NCBI RefSeq assembly: GCF_014648135.1
Contig: NZ_BMQN01000001.1
Location: 124,001 to 188,000, forward strand
From: Deinococcus sedimenti
Lineage (GTDB): Bacteria; Deinococcota; Deinococci; Deinococcales; Deinococcaceae
Length of the DNA stretch: 64,000 nucleotides
Direction of reading: 5' to 3'
The notes under the pieces were generated by a model. It saw only the letters and a program-made list of their open reading frames with translations, was not told where the DNA came from and made no database searches. Position numbers and translations under genes: made by a program. Of the stretch, positions 1-11,831 are shown piece after piece (positions within the stretch are counted from its first letter, which is position 1; every line of letters begins with the position of its first letter).

Positions 1-534
1 CCACGCCGCGTAGTTCGCGGGCTGCGCGTCGTCGTACGGGTGCAGCGGCCAGCCGTCCACGTGGAACCAGTCGCGGTACGCGCTCGCCTCGCCCTGCTCC
101 AGCAGGTCGTTGAACTGGAAGAAGCCCCGGCTGGAGTGGTTGAACACGCCGTCCAGCACGACGCGCATGCCGCGCGCGTGCGCCTCGTCGATCAGGTGCC
201 GCAGCGCCTCGTTCCCGCCCAGCATGGGGTCCACCTGATAGTAGTCATGCGTGTGGTAGCGGTGGTTGCTGGCCGACTGGAACACCGGGCAGAAGTAGAT
301 GGCGTTCACGCCCAGACTCTGGATGTAGTCCAGTTTCGCCGCCACGCCCCACAGGTCGCCGCCCATGTAACGGTTGAAGTGCGGCGTATCCCCCCACTCC
401 TGGAGGTTCAGGCCCCGCACGCGGCCCGATCGGGCGAAGCGGTCGGGGAAGATCTGGTAGAACACCGCGTCCGTCACCCACTGGGGCGTGACGGGGCGGG
501 CATCGAGGGTGTGGTCGGGGTGGAGCGCGTTCAT
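1..534 (-). CDS. Alpha-amylase family glycosidase (GH13), N-terminal 178 residues
   Basis: Hydrolase or transglycosidase of alpha-glucans, neopullulanase or maltogenic-amylase type. The visible N-terminal part reads [14 protein letters not shown], then YMGGDLWGV, a first beta-strand [20 protein letters not shown], and [11 protein letters not shown], which is conserved region I of GH13 (DxVxNH). The catalytic Asp, Glu and Asp lie beyond the window edge. No starch-binding domain precedes the barrel and no signal peptide is seen, so a cytoplasmic maltodextrin-processing enzyme is likely. The ATG follows TATCCT by nine bases and has no clear Shine-Dalgarno. The gene is truncated only by the window border. 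Confidence 0.88.
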   Translation of the reverse strand, partial: MNALHPDHTLDARPVTPQWVTDAVFYQIFPDRFARSGRVRGLNLQEWGDTPHFNRYMGGDLWGVAAKLDYIQSLGVNAIYFCPVFQSASNHRYHTHDYYQVDPMLGGNEALRHLIDEAHARGMRVVLDGVFNHSSRGFFQFNDLLEQGEASAYRDWFHVDGWPLHPYDDAQPANYAAW

Positions 535-591
535 GACCGGGCCAGGATAGCCCCCCCGGACTGTCGGAATGCTGACGGCCCCCGGACCCGG

Positions 592-1890
592 CTAGTTCGC
601 GGCGTTCCAGGCGCGCAGGAACGCGCGGACCTCCTCGGGAGTGGTCACCTCGCCCAGGGCCGCCGCCTCGGCCAGCGCGCGGGTCGCCTCGCCCACGCGG
701 GGGCCGGGTGGCACGCCCAGCAGGGCCATAATCTCCTCGCCGCGCAGCAGCGGGGGCGGGGCGCTGGGCTGCTCCTCCAGCGCCGCCAGGACCCGCTCGA
801 TGCCGCGCGCGTACGCCCGGCGGGACGCCTCGCTGCTCAGCGGGCCGCGCGCCGCCTCCCGGTCCGCCAGCATGACCGCCAGCAGGTCCGGCAGCAGCGC
901 GCGGCGGCGGTGCACGAAGCGCCGCGCCTCCCGCTCGCTGGCGGGCAGCGGGACCATGTGCGCCCCCACCAGCGCCGCCGCGTGCCGCACGTCCTCGCCC
1001 GGCAGTTTCAGGCGCGTCAGCACCTGCGCCGTGAGGGCCGCCCCCACCTTGTCATGTCCGTGGAACGATGCCCGCCCGGTCAGCTCGTCCCGCGCCAGCG
1101 TGCGGGGTTTGCCCACGTCATGCAGCAGCGCCGCCCAGCGCAGCGGCACTGGGGCGTCCGGGAAGCGCCCGATCAGCTGGTGCAGCGCCTCCACGCCATG
1201 CGCGAACACGTCCAGATGATGAAAGCTGCCCTGCGCCACGCCCCGCCCCTCGCGCAACTCCGGCACCGTCAGGGCCAGCAGGCCCAGCTCCTCCAGCCGC
1301 CCCACGCCCCGCGCCGCGTCCGCCGAGCGCAGCAGCGCGTGTACCTCGTCCCGCACCCGCTCCCACGCGGGCATCGGCAGCGCCCCCGCCGCCAGATCCG
1401 ACGCGACCTCCCGCACCGCCGCCTCCGTCCCCGCCTCCAGCTGGAACCCCAGCGTCAACTCGAAGCGCGCCGCCCGCCACGCCCGCAGGGGGTCCGCCCG
1501 CAGGTTGTCCCGCGACACCATCCGCAGCCGCCGCGCGCGCAGGTCCGCCTGCCCGCCCACCACGTCCAGCACCCGCCCGCCCGGCAGCACCCCCAGCGCA
1601 TTCACCGTGAAATCCCGCCGCCGCAGATCCCCCTCCACGTCTGCCGGGCGCGGCACCAGATCATGCTGCACCCCACCCGCCGCCGACACCCGCCAATACC
1701 CCCGCTCCGCGTCCAGCTCGAACGCCGAACCACCCAGCGCGTCCGCCAGCTCCCGCGCCGCCCCGGCCGGGTCCGGCACCATCCAGTCGAAATCCTTCGC
1801 CGCCACCCCACGCAACCAGTCACGCGCCGCGCCGCCCACCAGCACCCCACCCGGCGGGAACGGCGGCAGAGAAAGGCGGCGACGGAACAT
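592..1890 (-). CDS. CCA tRNA nucleotidyltransferase / poly(A) polymerase family with HD domain
   Basis: Adds or repairs the 3' CCA end of tRNA, or polyadenylates RNA; class II nucleotidyltransferase fold. Seen: [10 protein letters not shown] at residues 17-26, the metal-binding pair D33 and D35 in [15 protein letters not shown], then [12 protein letters not shown] of the RNA-binding region. A C-terminal HD phosphohydrolase domain carries [10 protein letters not shown] and FHGHDKVGA. Length is 432 residues, normal for HD-containing members. The ATG at 1890 was preferred over longer upstream readings because TAGAGT lies 7 bases before it, the leaderless arrangement seen repeatedly here. The neighbouring tRNA-Ala gene already encodes its own CCA, so repair is the likely role. 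Confidence 0.9.
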   Translation of the reverse strand: MFRRRLSLPPFPPGGVLVGGAARDWLRGVAAKDFDWMVPDPAGAARELADALGGSAFELDAERGYWRVSAAGGVQHDLVPRPADVEGDLRRRDFTVNALGVLPGGRVLDVVGGQADLRARRLRMVSRDNLRADPLRAWRAARFELTLGFQLEAGTEAAVREVASDLAAGALPMPAWERVRDEVHALLRSADAARGVGRLEELGLLALTVPELREGRGVAQGSFHHLDVFAHGVEALHQLIGRFPDAPVPLRWAALLHDVGKPRTLARDELTGRASFHGHDKVGAALTAQVLTRLKLPGEDVRHAAALVGAHMVPLPASEREARRFVHRRRALLPDLLAVMLADREAARGPLSSEASRRAYARGIERVLAALEEQPSAPPPLLRGEEIMALLGVPPGPRVGEATRALAEAAALGEVTTPEEVRAFLRAWNAAN

Positions 1891-1953
1891 GCCCGCCACT
1901 CTACCCGCCCCCATCCCGGGCAGCCTCCGCCGCACGGCCTACGCCCCCACCCC

Positions 1954-1982
1954 TTGCCAGAAGCGCACCCCTCTGATACATT
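1954..1982 (+). promoter_or_regulatory. Sigma-70 type promoter of the tRNA-Ala gene
   Basis: TTGCCA (1954-1959) and TACATT (1977-1982) are separated by 17 bp. Transcription would start close to 1989, a few bases before the mature tRNA 5' end at 1995. The promoter lies upstream of the divergent nucleotidyltransferase gene start. Confidence 0.7.
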
Positions 1983-1994
1983 GCCGGGCGCTGA

Positions 1995-2069
<75 letters not shown>

Positions 2070-2077
2070 AGAAGATC

Positions 2078-2105
2078 ACCGCGCTGCGAGGCGCGGTGTT
2101 TTCGT
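2078..2105 (+). terminator. Rho-independent terminator of tRNA-Ala
   Basis: ACCGCGC (2078-2084) and GCGCGGT (2091-2097) form a 7-bp stem with a 6-base loop, followed by GTTTTCGTT. It sits directly behind the tRNA. Confidence 0.85.
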
Positions 2106-2117
2106 TGCGTGCGGCCA

Positions 2118-2266
2118 TCAGCAGATGTTCAGAGGCGGTGAGGCGCTCGCTCCCTACCTCTGGTGGACTCGGAGGGCTGCGCCGTAGAGCGGGCACCCGA
2201 ATCAGACTGCGGTGGGCTGTGGAGTCCAGGGGCGTGGTGTTGGCCCCAGGGTGGGGGCACCGCTGA
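2118..2266 (+). repeat. Structured ~140-bp intergenic repeat, copy A (most diverged)
   Basis: Related to copies at 31608, 31745 and 54921. It keeps the left segment GTTCAGAGG, the middle segment AGAGCGGGCACC, and the right hairpin region GGGGCGTGGTGTTGGCCCC, but its terminal arms and first stem are degraded. It fills most of the gap between the tRNA terminator and the cyclic-di-GMP gene; from 2267 to 2540 I see no gene and no strong signal. Confidence 0.65.
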
Positions 2267-2553
2267 GGGCCGGAGCGCCCTGGAAGCGGCGGGATGGCCT
2301 GGGTGGGCGGACCTCATGAAAGGGTCACGTCAGAGGAGAGGGCGCACAATGGCGGCGCTCCTGGCGAGCGCAGTCCTCCCGTCTCATCCGGCTTCCGTCT
2401 GCATCGGTGACCGGTCGGCACATCACCCAGCTGTCCGCGTCACGCCTGGAATCCTGCTGCCACTCTCTCGTCCGCTCGGCTGTACCGGTTCGGGCAGACC
2501 ATTCCCCCCGAGTCCCCATTCCTTTCCCCGCTGTGCCTGCAGGAGAGCTTCCG

Positions 2554-5364
2554 ATGCCTGAACGCCACGTCCAGATGTTCGACGTTGTTTTTCAACACGC
2601 CCGGCAGGGCATGGCCCTGATGGAACTGGACGGGACGTTCGTGACCGTCAACGACGCCCTGGGCCGGATTCTGGGTCTGGAGGCGCAGCTCCTGAGCGGT
2701 CTGAACGTTCAGCAGTTCACGCATCCTGACGACCACCCGTCGGACCGGCAGATTCTGGCTGAGTTGCAGAGTGGGGTGCGGCACGACTTCGAGACGGTGC
2801 GGCGCGCGGTGCATCACGCGGGACATGAGATCTGGGTGGACCTTCACGTGACGGCCGTGACGGACGACGCGGGCGCACCGGCGTTCTTCGTGGCGCAGGT
2901 GCGGGACGTCACGCAGGCGACCGAGCAGGCCGCGCAGCTCGAGGCGGTCACGGCGCAGCTGCATCTGGCGGTGAATGCCACGCAGGATGGGCTGTGGGAC
3001 TGGCAGCCGGGGCAGGCGCACGTGAACGTCACGCGGCGCTGGAACTCCCTGATGGACCGCGCCGGGTCCGGGACCCGCGTGCCGCTGCGCTGGTGGTGGC
3101 GGCGCCTGCATCCGGACGACCGGGCGCTGATCCGGCTGCAGTTGCAGGAGCATCACGCGGGCACGCGCCCGCAGGTGGACGTGCTGCACCGGGTGCGGCG
3201 GGCGGACGGCTCGTGGCGCTGGCTGGCGCTGCGGGGCCGGTTCGTGTCCCGCGTGCCCGGCGGCGCGCCCACGCACCTGGCCGGCGCGCTGACGGACGTG
3301 GATGAGCGCGTGAGCAGTCAGCAGGACCTGCAGGTGCTGCTCAATCACCTGCCGGCCATGATCGGATACTGGGACGCGGACCTGCACAACCGTTTCGGGA
3401 ACCGCACGTACCTCGACTGGTTCGGCAAACGGGCGGACCTGATGCCGGGAAGGCACATGAGCGAGATCATCGGCCCGGACACGTACGAGCGCAACCGGCC
3501 GTTCATCGAGAAGGCCCTGCGGGGCGAACCGCAGTCGTTCGAGCGGCGCATCACCGGACCGGACGGCCGGGTGCGGGAGACGCACCTGCAGTACATCCCG
3601 GACGTGCAGGGCGGGGAGGTCCGCGGCTTCTACGCGCTGGGGACGGACATCACCGAGTTCCGCCGCTCGCAGGCGGAGCTGGACGAGCACCGTGAACTGT
3701 CGCGCATCACGCTGGAATCCATCGGGGACGGGGTGATCACCACGAACGCGCAGGGGCAGGTGACGTTCATGAACCCGGTCGCGCAGCGCCTGACCGGCTG
3801 GCGGGAGCAGGAGGCGCTGGGGCGCGCGATCGAGACGGTCCTGCCGCTGACGGACGCCCGGAAGGGACGCGCCGCGCTCAATCCGCTGCGGGTGGCGCTG
3901 CGGGATCAGGTGGTGGTGGGCCTGTCGGCGGAGTCCACGCTGCGCAGTCGCCTGGGCACGCTGGCGCACATCGAGGATTCCGCCGCGCCGATCTTCAGCC
4001 GCACCGGGGAACTGCTGGGCGGCGTGGTCGTGTTTCATGACGTGACCGAAAAGCAGCTGCTCGCGCAGCGCATGAGTCACCTGGCGCGGCATGATCACCT
4101 GACCGGGCTGCCCAACCGCGCCACGCTGCACGAGAGCCTGTCCGCCACGGTCGTGCGTGCCGCCGCGGAGCAGCGGATGTTCGGGCTGCTGTTCCTGGAC
4201 CTGGATGAGTTCAAGCAGGTGAACGACACGCTGGGGCACGCCCTGGGCGACGATCTGCTGCGGCAGGTCGCCACGCGCCTGCAGCTGGAGGTGCGGGGCG
4301 GGGACGTGGTGGCGCGCCAGGGCGGGGACGAGTTCCTGGTGCTGCTGCCCGAGGAGGTCTCGGCGGCCGACGTGCAGGCGGTGGGGCAGCGGCTGCTGCG
4401 GACCCTGAGCGCACCGTACCGGCTGGGCGAACAGGGGGTCACCGTGACGTGCAGTGTCGGGGCGGTCCTCTACCCGCAGGACGGCGCGGACGCCGATACC
4501 CTGATCCGGCACGCCGACACGGCCATGTATCACGCGAAGGCGGCCGGCAGTAACTGCCTGCGGTTCTACGACGCTCACCTGGAATCCCGCCTGCGGGAGG
4601 AGCAGGTGCTGCTGCGCGCCCTGAAGCTGGCGGTGCAGGAGGAACGGTTCCATCTGGTGTACCAGCCGCAGATCAACGCGCGGACCGGGCAGCTCACGGG
4701 GGTGGAGGCCCTGCTGCGCTGGACCACCGGGGACGGCGAGTCGTTGCCGCCGGGCGTGTTCATTCCGCTGGCGGAACGGGCGGGACTGATGGTGCAGCTG
4801 GGGTCCTGGGTGCTGCGCGCGGCGTGCCGGCAGGCGCGGCAGTGGCAGGAGGAACAGCGGCCCACGCGGGTGGCGGTGAACGTGTCGGCCGTGCAGTTCA
4901 TGGACAGCGGCTTCGTGGGTACGGTGCGGGACATCCTGAGGGCCAGTGGTCTGCGCGCCGAACTGCTGGAACTGGAACTCACCGAGAGTTTCCTGATGCA
5001 GGACGTGCCGCGCGTGCAGTCGGTGCTGCATCAGCTCAAGGCGCTGGGCGTCAGCCTGTCCATCGACGATTTCGGCACCGGGTACTCCAGCCTGAGTTAC
5101 CTGCAGTCCTTCCCGATCGACACCCTGAAAATCGACCGGTCGTTCATGCCCACGCAGGAGGTCAGTCAGACGGTCCTGAACGTGATCGTGGGGCTCGGTC
5201 AGGCGCTGGGGCTGCAACTCGTGGCCGAGGGGGTCGAGACGGCCGAGCAGCGCAGCACGCTGCTGGACCTGGGCTGCGAGGTCATGCAGGGGTACCTGTA
5301 CGCCCGCCCCATGACGCCCGAGCAGCTGGACTGGTGGTGGGCGGAGCGGACCGTGCCGTCCTGA
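2554..5364 (+). CDS. PAS-rich diguanylate cyclase/phosphodiesterase (GGDEF-EAL)
   Basis: Cytoplasmic cyclic-di-GMP signalling protein of 936 residues with no membrane segment. Order: about four PAS/PAC sensor units (roughly 8-120, 128-250, 265-375, 385-505), then GGDEF, then EAL. The cyclase signature GGDEF is intact at 590-594 and is preceded by RGGD five residues upstream, a complete inhibitory RxxD I-site. The phosphodiesterase part has EAL at 718-720, ELTES, DDFGTGYSSL and LKIDRSF, so both halves look catalytically competent. The ATG at 2554 was chosen because AGGAGAG lies 7 bases upstream; an in-frame reading extends back to 2407 but is low-complexity and enters the intergenic region. 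Probably senses a cytoplasmic or redox cue through PAS. Confidence 0.93.
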   Translation: MPERHVQMFDVVFQHARQGMALMELDGTFVTVNDALGRILGLEAQLLSGLNVQQFTHPDDHPSDRQILAELQSGVRHDFETVRRAVHHAGHEIWVDLHVTAVTDDAGAPAFFVAQVRDVTQATEQAAQLEAVTAQLHLAVNATQDGLWDWQPGQAHVNVTRRWNSLMDRAGSGTRVPLRWWWRRLHPDDRALIRLQLQEHHAGTRPQVDVLHRVRRADGSWRWLALRGRFVSRVPGGAPTHLAGALTDVDERVSSQQDLQVLLNHLPAMIGYWDADLHNRFGNRTYLDWFGKRADLMPGRHMSEIIGPDTYERNRPFIEKALRGEPQSFERRITGPDGRVRETHLQYIPDVQGGEVRGFYALGTDITEFRRSQAELDEHRELSRITLESIGDGVITTNAQGQVTFMNPVAQRLTGWREQEALGRAIETVLPLTDARKGRAALNPLRVALRDQVVVGLSAESTLRSRLGTLAHIEDSAAPIFSRTGELLGGVVVFHDVTEKQLLAQRMSHLARHDHLTGLPNRATLHESLSATVVRAAAEQRMFGLLFLDLDEFKQVNDTLGHALGDDLLRQVATRLQLEVRGGDVVARQGGDEFLVLLPEEVSAADVQAVGQRLLRTLSAPYRLGEQGVTVTCSVGAVLYPQDGADADTLIRHADTAMYHAKAAGSNCLRFYDAHLESRLREEQVLLRALKLAVQEERFHLVYQPQINARTGQLTGVEALLRWTTGDGESLPPGVFIPLAERAGLMVQLGSWVLRAACRQARQWQEEQRPTRVAVNVSAVQFMDSGFVGTVRDILRASGLRAELLELELTESFLMQDVPRVQSVLHQLKALGVSLSIDDFGTGYSSLSYLQSFPIDTLKIDRSFMPTQEVSQTVLNVIVGLGQALGLQLVAEGVETAEQRSTLLDLGCEVMQGYLYARPMTPEQLDWWWAERTVPS

Positions 5365-5445
5365 CCGGCCGTTCGCCTGCCGGGGCGGTTCCCCGCCTGT
5401 CAGGGGGGTGTATGAGGGTCGGGGTTACCCTGGGAGTCCGGAGCC

Positions 5446-6966
5446 ATGACGCGTCTGCCCCTGCCCCCCCTGTTCCTGCCGCTGCTGCTGGTGGCCACGG
5501 CGCACAGCGTCTCGCTGATCTTCAGTCACCGGGCGGGGGAACTGCTGACCATCTCGGATCAGCTGTACCTGCTGGTCCCGGCGCTGGCGGCGCTGGCCAG
5601 CTGGCAGGTGGTGCCCGCCGCGCGGCAGCGTCGCCTGGCGGTGTGGGCCGCCACCTGCCTGAGCCTTCTGGCAGGCGCCGAGGTGTACCTGGTGGCGGTG
5701 TACGACCTGCGGGACCTGCGCGCCCCGGATTACGGTCTGGGGGACGCGCTGTACCACGCGTACTACCTGGGGCTGGTGGGGCTGCTGCTCAGCCTGGGGC
5801 GGGGCGCTCGTGTGCCCGGGCGGCTGGGTCTGCCGGAGTGGGTGCTGGACAGCATGATCACCGGGGTGGTCGTGGCGGAGGTGTCGTGGGTGCTGGGACT
5901 GGTCCCGCTGCTGGCGGACGCCCGCACGACCCTGCTGTTCAAGGCGGTGAACGTCTCGTACGTCGTGCTGGACGTGATCGTGCTGACGCTGGTGCTGCTG
6001 CGCCTGCGGCTGAGCAGTGCGTCCGCGTGGCCGCTGCTGCTGGGGCTGGTGTCGTACGTGATCGCGGACCTCGTGTACCTCGTGGACGGCCCGGTGACGG
6101 TTCCGGTGGGTCTGGCGGACCTGCTGTGGACCTGGGGGACCGTGGGGCAGGCGGTGGGGTTCGCGCTGCTGGTCCGGCGCGACGCCGGGCCCGGTCGGCC
6201 CAGTGCGGCCGTGTCGCTGACCCTGCGGACGCTGCCGTACCTGGCGGTGCTGACCGCCTGCCTGATCCTGATCGGCAACGGCCTGAGCATGGACCTGCGT
6301 GGGCGGGGCGTCGTGTGGTTCACGGTGACGGTGTTCACGCTGGTGATGCTCCGGCAGGCGGTGACGCTGGCCGAAACGGGCCGCCTGAACCGCGCGCTGA
6401 CCGAGCAGGCCGAGCAGCTGGCGCGCAGCCGGGACGAGATGGAGTACCGCGCGCATCACGACGGCCTGACGGGCCTGCTGAACCGCGAGGGGTTCTACCA
6501 GCTGCTGCGCGCGCAGCAGAGCGGCGAGCGTACCCTGCTGATGCTCGACCTGGACGGTTTCAAGCCGGTCAATGACACCTACGGGCACGCGGCGGGAGAC
6601 CGGGTGCTGCGTGAGGTCGCGCGCCGCATTCAGGAGGAGGGCGGCGCGGACTTCCGGGCGGCGCGGCTGGGTGGCGACGAGTTCGCCCTGCTGAGCCTGA
6701 CGCCACTGGAGTCCGCGCGGGCGCGGCGGTGCGCGCTGCGGCTGGTGGACCGGCTGTCCGAACCGTTCGCCGTGCGGGGCGGCACCATGCAGCTGAGCGT
6801 GTCGGTGGGCGTAGCCAGCGCCGAGGCGCCCCTGCCCGAGCAGGCGCTGCTGGGCCGCGCGGACGCCGCGCTGTACCAGGCCAAACGGGCCGGAGGCCGC
6901 CGCGTGCAGGACGCGCTCCTGAACGACCGGTCCCCGGCCGCGTCGTCCGACCCGCCTACCGCCTGA
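5446..6966 (+). CDS. Membrane-anchored diguanylate cyclase (GGDEF)
   Basis: 506 residues. The first ~310 form a hydrophobic region with about eight predicted membrane helices and no recognised sensor family; a short coiled segment (TEQAEQLARSRDEMEYR) links to a C-terminal GGDEF domain. GGDEF is intact at 409-413 with HDGLTGLLNR and LMLDLDGFKPVND before it, so cyclic-di-GMP synthesis is expected. Unlike the upstream GGDEF-EAL protein it lacks the RxxD inhibitory site at the expected position. It starts 81 bases after the upstream gene on the same strand, so the two may share transcripts. GGAG lies 10-13 bases before the ATG. Confidence 0.9.
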   Translation: MTRLPLPPLFLPLLLVATAHSVSLIFSHRAGELLTISDQLYLLVPALAALASWQVVPAARQRRLAVWAATCLSLLAGAEVYLVAVYDLRDLRAPDYGLGDALYHAYYLGLVGLLLSLGRGARVPGRLGLPEWVLDSMITGVVVAEVSWVLGLVPLLADARTTLLFKAVNVSYVVLDVIVLTLVLLRLRLSSASAWPLLLGLVSYVIADLVYLVDGPVTVPVGLADLLWTWGTVGQAVGFALLVRRDAGPGRPSAAVSLTLRTLPYLAVLTACLILIGNGLSMDLRGRGVVWFTVTVFTLVMLRQAVTLAETGRLNRALTEQAEQLARSRDEMEYRAHHDGLTGLLNREGFYQLLRAQQSGERTLLMLDLDGFKPVNDTYGHAAGDRVLREVARRIQEEGGADFRAARLGGDEFALLSLTPLESARARRCALRLVDRLSEPFAVRGGTMQLSVSVGVASAEAPLPEQALLGRADAALYQAKRAGGRRVQDALLNDRSPAASSDPPTA

Positions 6967-7058
6967 ACGCCGCTCGCGGTGCGGTCACGCGCCGCCGTCT
7001 GACCCGCAGGGGAGTGTGATTCCGGCGTGCGTGTTAGCCTCCGGGACGTGAGATACAC

Positions 7059-7826
7059 GTGATCAGCGCCGTGACGCTCGCCGTGATCGGCGTGGGCCTG
7101 CTCGCCGGGGTGCTCGGCGCGATCCTGGGTCTGGGGGGCGGCGTGGTCGTCGTGCCCGCGCTGGAGTTCATCCTGCCGCTCCTCGGGCGGGACATCACGA
7201 TCGCGCAGGCGGTCGCGATCAGCCAGATCGGCGTGCTGGCCGTGGGCCTCAGCGGCGCGGCCAGTTACCTGCAGCAGGGCCTCGTGCGGGCCCGCACCGG
7301 GTACCTGCTCTCGCCGTACACCATCGTCGGCGGGGCCGCCGGGTCGTTCCTGGGCCTGATCCTCCCGGCGCGGGCGGTCGCGACCGTGTTCGCGGCGCTG
7401 CTGCTGTACTCCGCGTACAACCTCCTGCGCGGCCTGAAACGCGTGGAGGTCGAGCGGGAACCGTCGCGGCTGGTGCCGCCCGCCATGACCTTCGCGGGCG
7501 TCATGAGCGGCCTGCTGGGCATAGGGGGCGGCACCGTGCAGGTCCCGGTGCTGAACCTGCTGGCCGGGGTGCCCATCCGGCAGGCGATCGCCACGAGCAC
7601 CTTCATCATGGGCCTGACCGCCGTCGGGAACGCGCTGGTGTACCAGGCGGGCGGGCTGCTGGACCTGCGGCTGGCGGCCGGGGTGGCGCTGGGCGTCCTG
7701 ATCGGCGCGCGCGCCGGGGCCAGCCTCCAGAGCCGCATTCCCGCCGCGCAGCTCAAACTGTTCTTCAGTCTGCTCCTGATCTTCACCGCCGCTCAGCTGC
7801 TGTGGAAGTACTGGGGGCAGGCGTGA
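7059..7826 (+). CDS. TSUP family (TauE/SafE) sulfite/anion exporter-like membrane protein
   Basis: 255 residues, eight predicted membrane helices in two related halves, each with a glycine-rich start: [17 protein letters not shown] near the N-terminus and [17 protein letters not shown] near residue 150. That repeat is the hallmark of TSUP (formerly DUF81) transporters, which move sulfur-containing or organic anions. The substrate cannot be deduced. The GTG start at 7059 is uncertain. The stop overlaps the start of the next small membrane protein (GTGA), implying translational coupling. Confidence 0.85.
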   Translation: MISAVTLAVIGVGLLAGVLGAILGLGGGVVVVPALEFILPLLGRDITIAQAVAISQIGVLAVGLSGAASYLQQGLVRARTGYLLSPYTIVGGAAGSFLGLILPARAVATVFAALLLYSAYNLLRGLKRVEVEREPSRLVPPAMTFAGVMSGLLGIGGGTVQVPVLNLLAGVPIRQAIATSTFIMGLTAVGNALVYQAGGLLDLRLAAGVALGVLIGARAGASLQSRIPAAQLKLFFSLLLIFTAAQLLWKYWGQA

Positions 7827-8101
7827 GCGCACCGGACCCTCAGCGCAGCGCCGAACTGGCCGGGCTGCCCGCGTGGCTGTACCCGCTGGGCTTCTGGGTG
7901 GGCGTGGGGCTGCTGGCCGTGGGGGTGCTGTGGCCGGATCTGGCGTGGGTGGGTGTGGTGTGGGTCGCGGCGGTGCCGGTGCTGGCCGCCGCGTGGGTGG
8001 CCGTGGTGGGCTGGCGGCTGGACCGCCGCCTGAGCGTCGCGGCCCTGGCGGCCCTGGCGGGGCTGGCGCTGGTGTTCGTGGTGAAAGGCTTCATCAAGTA
8101 G
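7823..8101 (+). CDS. Small three-helix membrane protein coupled to the TSUP transporter
   Basis: 92 residues. The GTG at 7823 overlaps the TSUP stop codon in a GTGA. Three hydrophobic helices occupy about residues 18-38, 42-65 and 75-90, with basic WRLDRRL between helices two and three. Size, topology and position next to a TauE/SafE-like gene match the DUF1634 type of accessory membrane protein, but that assignment is by analogy, not from a signature motif. A partner subunit of the transporter is the simplest idea. Confidence 0.65.
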   Translation: MSAPDPQRSAELAGLPAWLYPLGFWVGVGLLAVGVLWPDLAWVGVVWVAAVPVLAAAWVAVVGWRLDRRLSVAALAALAGLALVFVVKGFIK

Positions 8102-8135
8102 CCCGGCGTTCACGTGGGCGTGGTGGACTGGCAGG

Positions 8136-9029
8136 ATGAACGCCCCGGAACTCCCGATCCTGACCCCGGCGCAGGTGGCGGGCCTGCTGCGCGCCGACCC
8201 GGCGTCGGTGCAGGTTCTGGGTGCGGGCAGCGATCACCGCGCGTACGCGCTGGAGGGGGACCGGGTGGTGCGCCTGCCCCGCTGGCCGGGCGGGGGAGAC
8301 GCGCTGCGGCGGGAGGCGCGGTCGCTGGCGTGGCTGGCCCCCCGGCTGGGTGGTGCAGCGCTGCCGGAGGTGCTGCACCTGGGTGAGCCCGCGCCCCTGG
8401 CTCCGGAGGGCTTCAGCGTGTGCCGACGCGTGCCGGGCGCGTCGGCGCTGAGACGGCCGGTACATGGTCCGGCTGCGCTGGGCAGGATGCTGGGAGGCTG
8501 GCTGGCCGACCTGCACGCCCTTGACCCGCGGGGGGCCGGGCTGAGCGTGGATCTCGACCCGACCGGGCACGACTGGCGGGACGCCGCGCTGGCCGATCTG
8601 GAGGTCGCGGCAGCGGCGGGCGTCCTGCCAGAGGCGGCGGCGTGGGCGGGCCGGGTGCAGGCGGTCCCTGAGCTGCGGGAGGTGGTCCCTGGGCCCATTC
8701 ACGGGGACTTCGCCGCCGAGCACGTCCACCTGGACGGGTCGGGAGAACTGGCGGGGGTGCTGGACTGGGCGGACGCGGCGCTGGGTGACCCGGCCCGGGA
8801 TCTGGCGGGCCTGATCCACTGGGGTGACCCGGTGCTTCTGCAGGCGGCGCGGAATGTGTACCCGGCGTCGGGTGCCGTGTGGGAGCGGGCGGCGTGGTAC
8901 GCGCTGTGCCGCGCGCTGGGTGATCTGGCGTTCGCGGTGGGGGAGGGGCAGCCTGCGTATCTGGAGGCGGGACGGCGGGCGCTGACGGGGGTGCGGGGCT
9001 GGTGGACAAACGCCCCGCCGCGGTCTTAA
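8136..9029 (+). CDS. APH-family phosphotransferase
   Basis: 297-residue small-molecule kinase of the aminoglycoside phosphotransferase/choline kinase fold. Catalytic loop PIHGDFAAEHVHLD with the expected HGD, followed by the metal-binding segment GVLDWADAALGDPARDLA (D replacing the DxD first position). The N-terminal lobe holds GAGSDHRAYAL. The true substrate is unknown; many family members act on sugars, amino alcohols or drugs. The ATG at 8136 is close to TGGACT GGCAGG, a weak version of the leaderless arrangement. Stands alone between the TSUP pair and the fatty-acid module. Confidence 0.82.
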   Translation: MNAPELPILTPAQVAGLLRADPASVQVLGAGSDHRAYALEGDRVVRLPRWPGGGDALRREARSLAWLAPRLGGAALPEVLHLGEPAPLAPEGFSVCRRVPGASALRRPVHGPAALGRMLGGWLADLHALDPRGAGLSVDLDPTGHDWRDAALADLEVAAAAGVLPEAAAWAGRVQAVPELREVVPGPIHGDFAAEHVHLDGSGELAGVLDWADAALGDPARDLAGLIHWGDPVLLQAARNVYPASGAVWERAAWYALCRALGDLAFAVGEGQPAYLEAGRRALTGVRGWWTNAPPRS

Positions 9030-9031
9030 AC

Positions 9032-9046
9032 TTGAACCGAGTCTAA
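9032..9046 (+). promoter_or_regulatory. Candidate fatty-acid regulon operator overlapping the -10 box
   Basis: TTGAACCGAGTCTAA matches TTAAACCAAGTATAA at 49415-49429, upstream of the acyl-CoA synthetase, at 12 of 15 positions. Each is an imperfect palindrome (TTRAAC-N3-GTMTAA). Here the right half forms a -10 like TCTAAT (9042-9047), placing the site where a bound repressor would block RNA polymerase. Confidence 0.55.
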
Positions 9047-9073
9047 TTTTATAGGTATCTCGCAGGAGGTCGC

Positions 9074-11419
<2,346 letters not shown>

Positions 11420-11456
11420 CGTCGATAGTTGATGGATGAAGGTTGAAAGAGGACAG

Positions 11457-11831
11457 ATGACTCAGGCACGCTTCTTCGGATTCGAAAAACTGGACGTCTA
11501 CCACCTGTCGGTGGAGATGGCAGCCGACGTCTACCGCGTGTCCGGGCATTTTCCGCAGGACGAACGTTTCGGTCTGACCAATCAGCTGCGCTGCGCGGCG
11601 ACCTCGGTCACCCTCAACATTGCCGAAGGGGCCGGGCGGGACTCCCGCAAGGACTTCGCCCACTTCCTGACGCAGGCCAGAGGGTCCACGTACGAGGTCG
11701 CCAGCGGACTGCAACTCGCCGTGCGACTGGGCTTCGTCCTGCAGGCCGACACCCAGGCCGTTCACGAGCAGGCACAGACCATCGCCGCCATGCTCAGCGC
11801 CCTCGCCCGTAACCTGAAGGCCGAAGCATGA
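11457..11831 (+). CDS. Four-helix-bundle protein (S23/IVP family)
   Basis: 124 residues related to proteins encoded in 23S rRNA intervening sequences: FEKLDVYHLSVEMA, FGLTNQLRCAATSV, NIAEGAGR and FAHFLTQARGS are family landmarks. Molecular function is unknown; members form pentameric helical bundles. GAGGA shortly before 11457 supports this ATG, although in-frame ATG 11436 would add seven residues. It lies between fadN and an esterase whose start codon overlaps its stop (ATGA). Heptad-like GATGGATGAAGG sequence upstream mirrors the CATCACC repeats just downstream, suggesting the gene arrived with flanking repeats. Confidence 0.82.
   Translation: MTQARFFGFEKLDVYHLSVEMAADVYRVSGHFPQDERFGLTNQLRCAATSVTLNIAEGAGRDSRKDFAHFLTQARGSTYEVASGLQLAVRLGFVLQADTQAVHEQAQTIAAMLSALARNLKAEA

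Noticed and set aside
2440..5217. 925-codon minus-strand frame opposite the GGDEF-EAL gene
   Set aside because: His/Arg/Gln-rich shadow; the plus-strand protein has complete PAS, GGDEF and EAL motifs.
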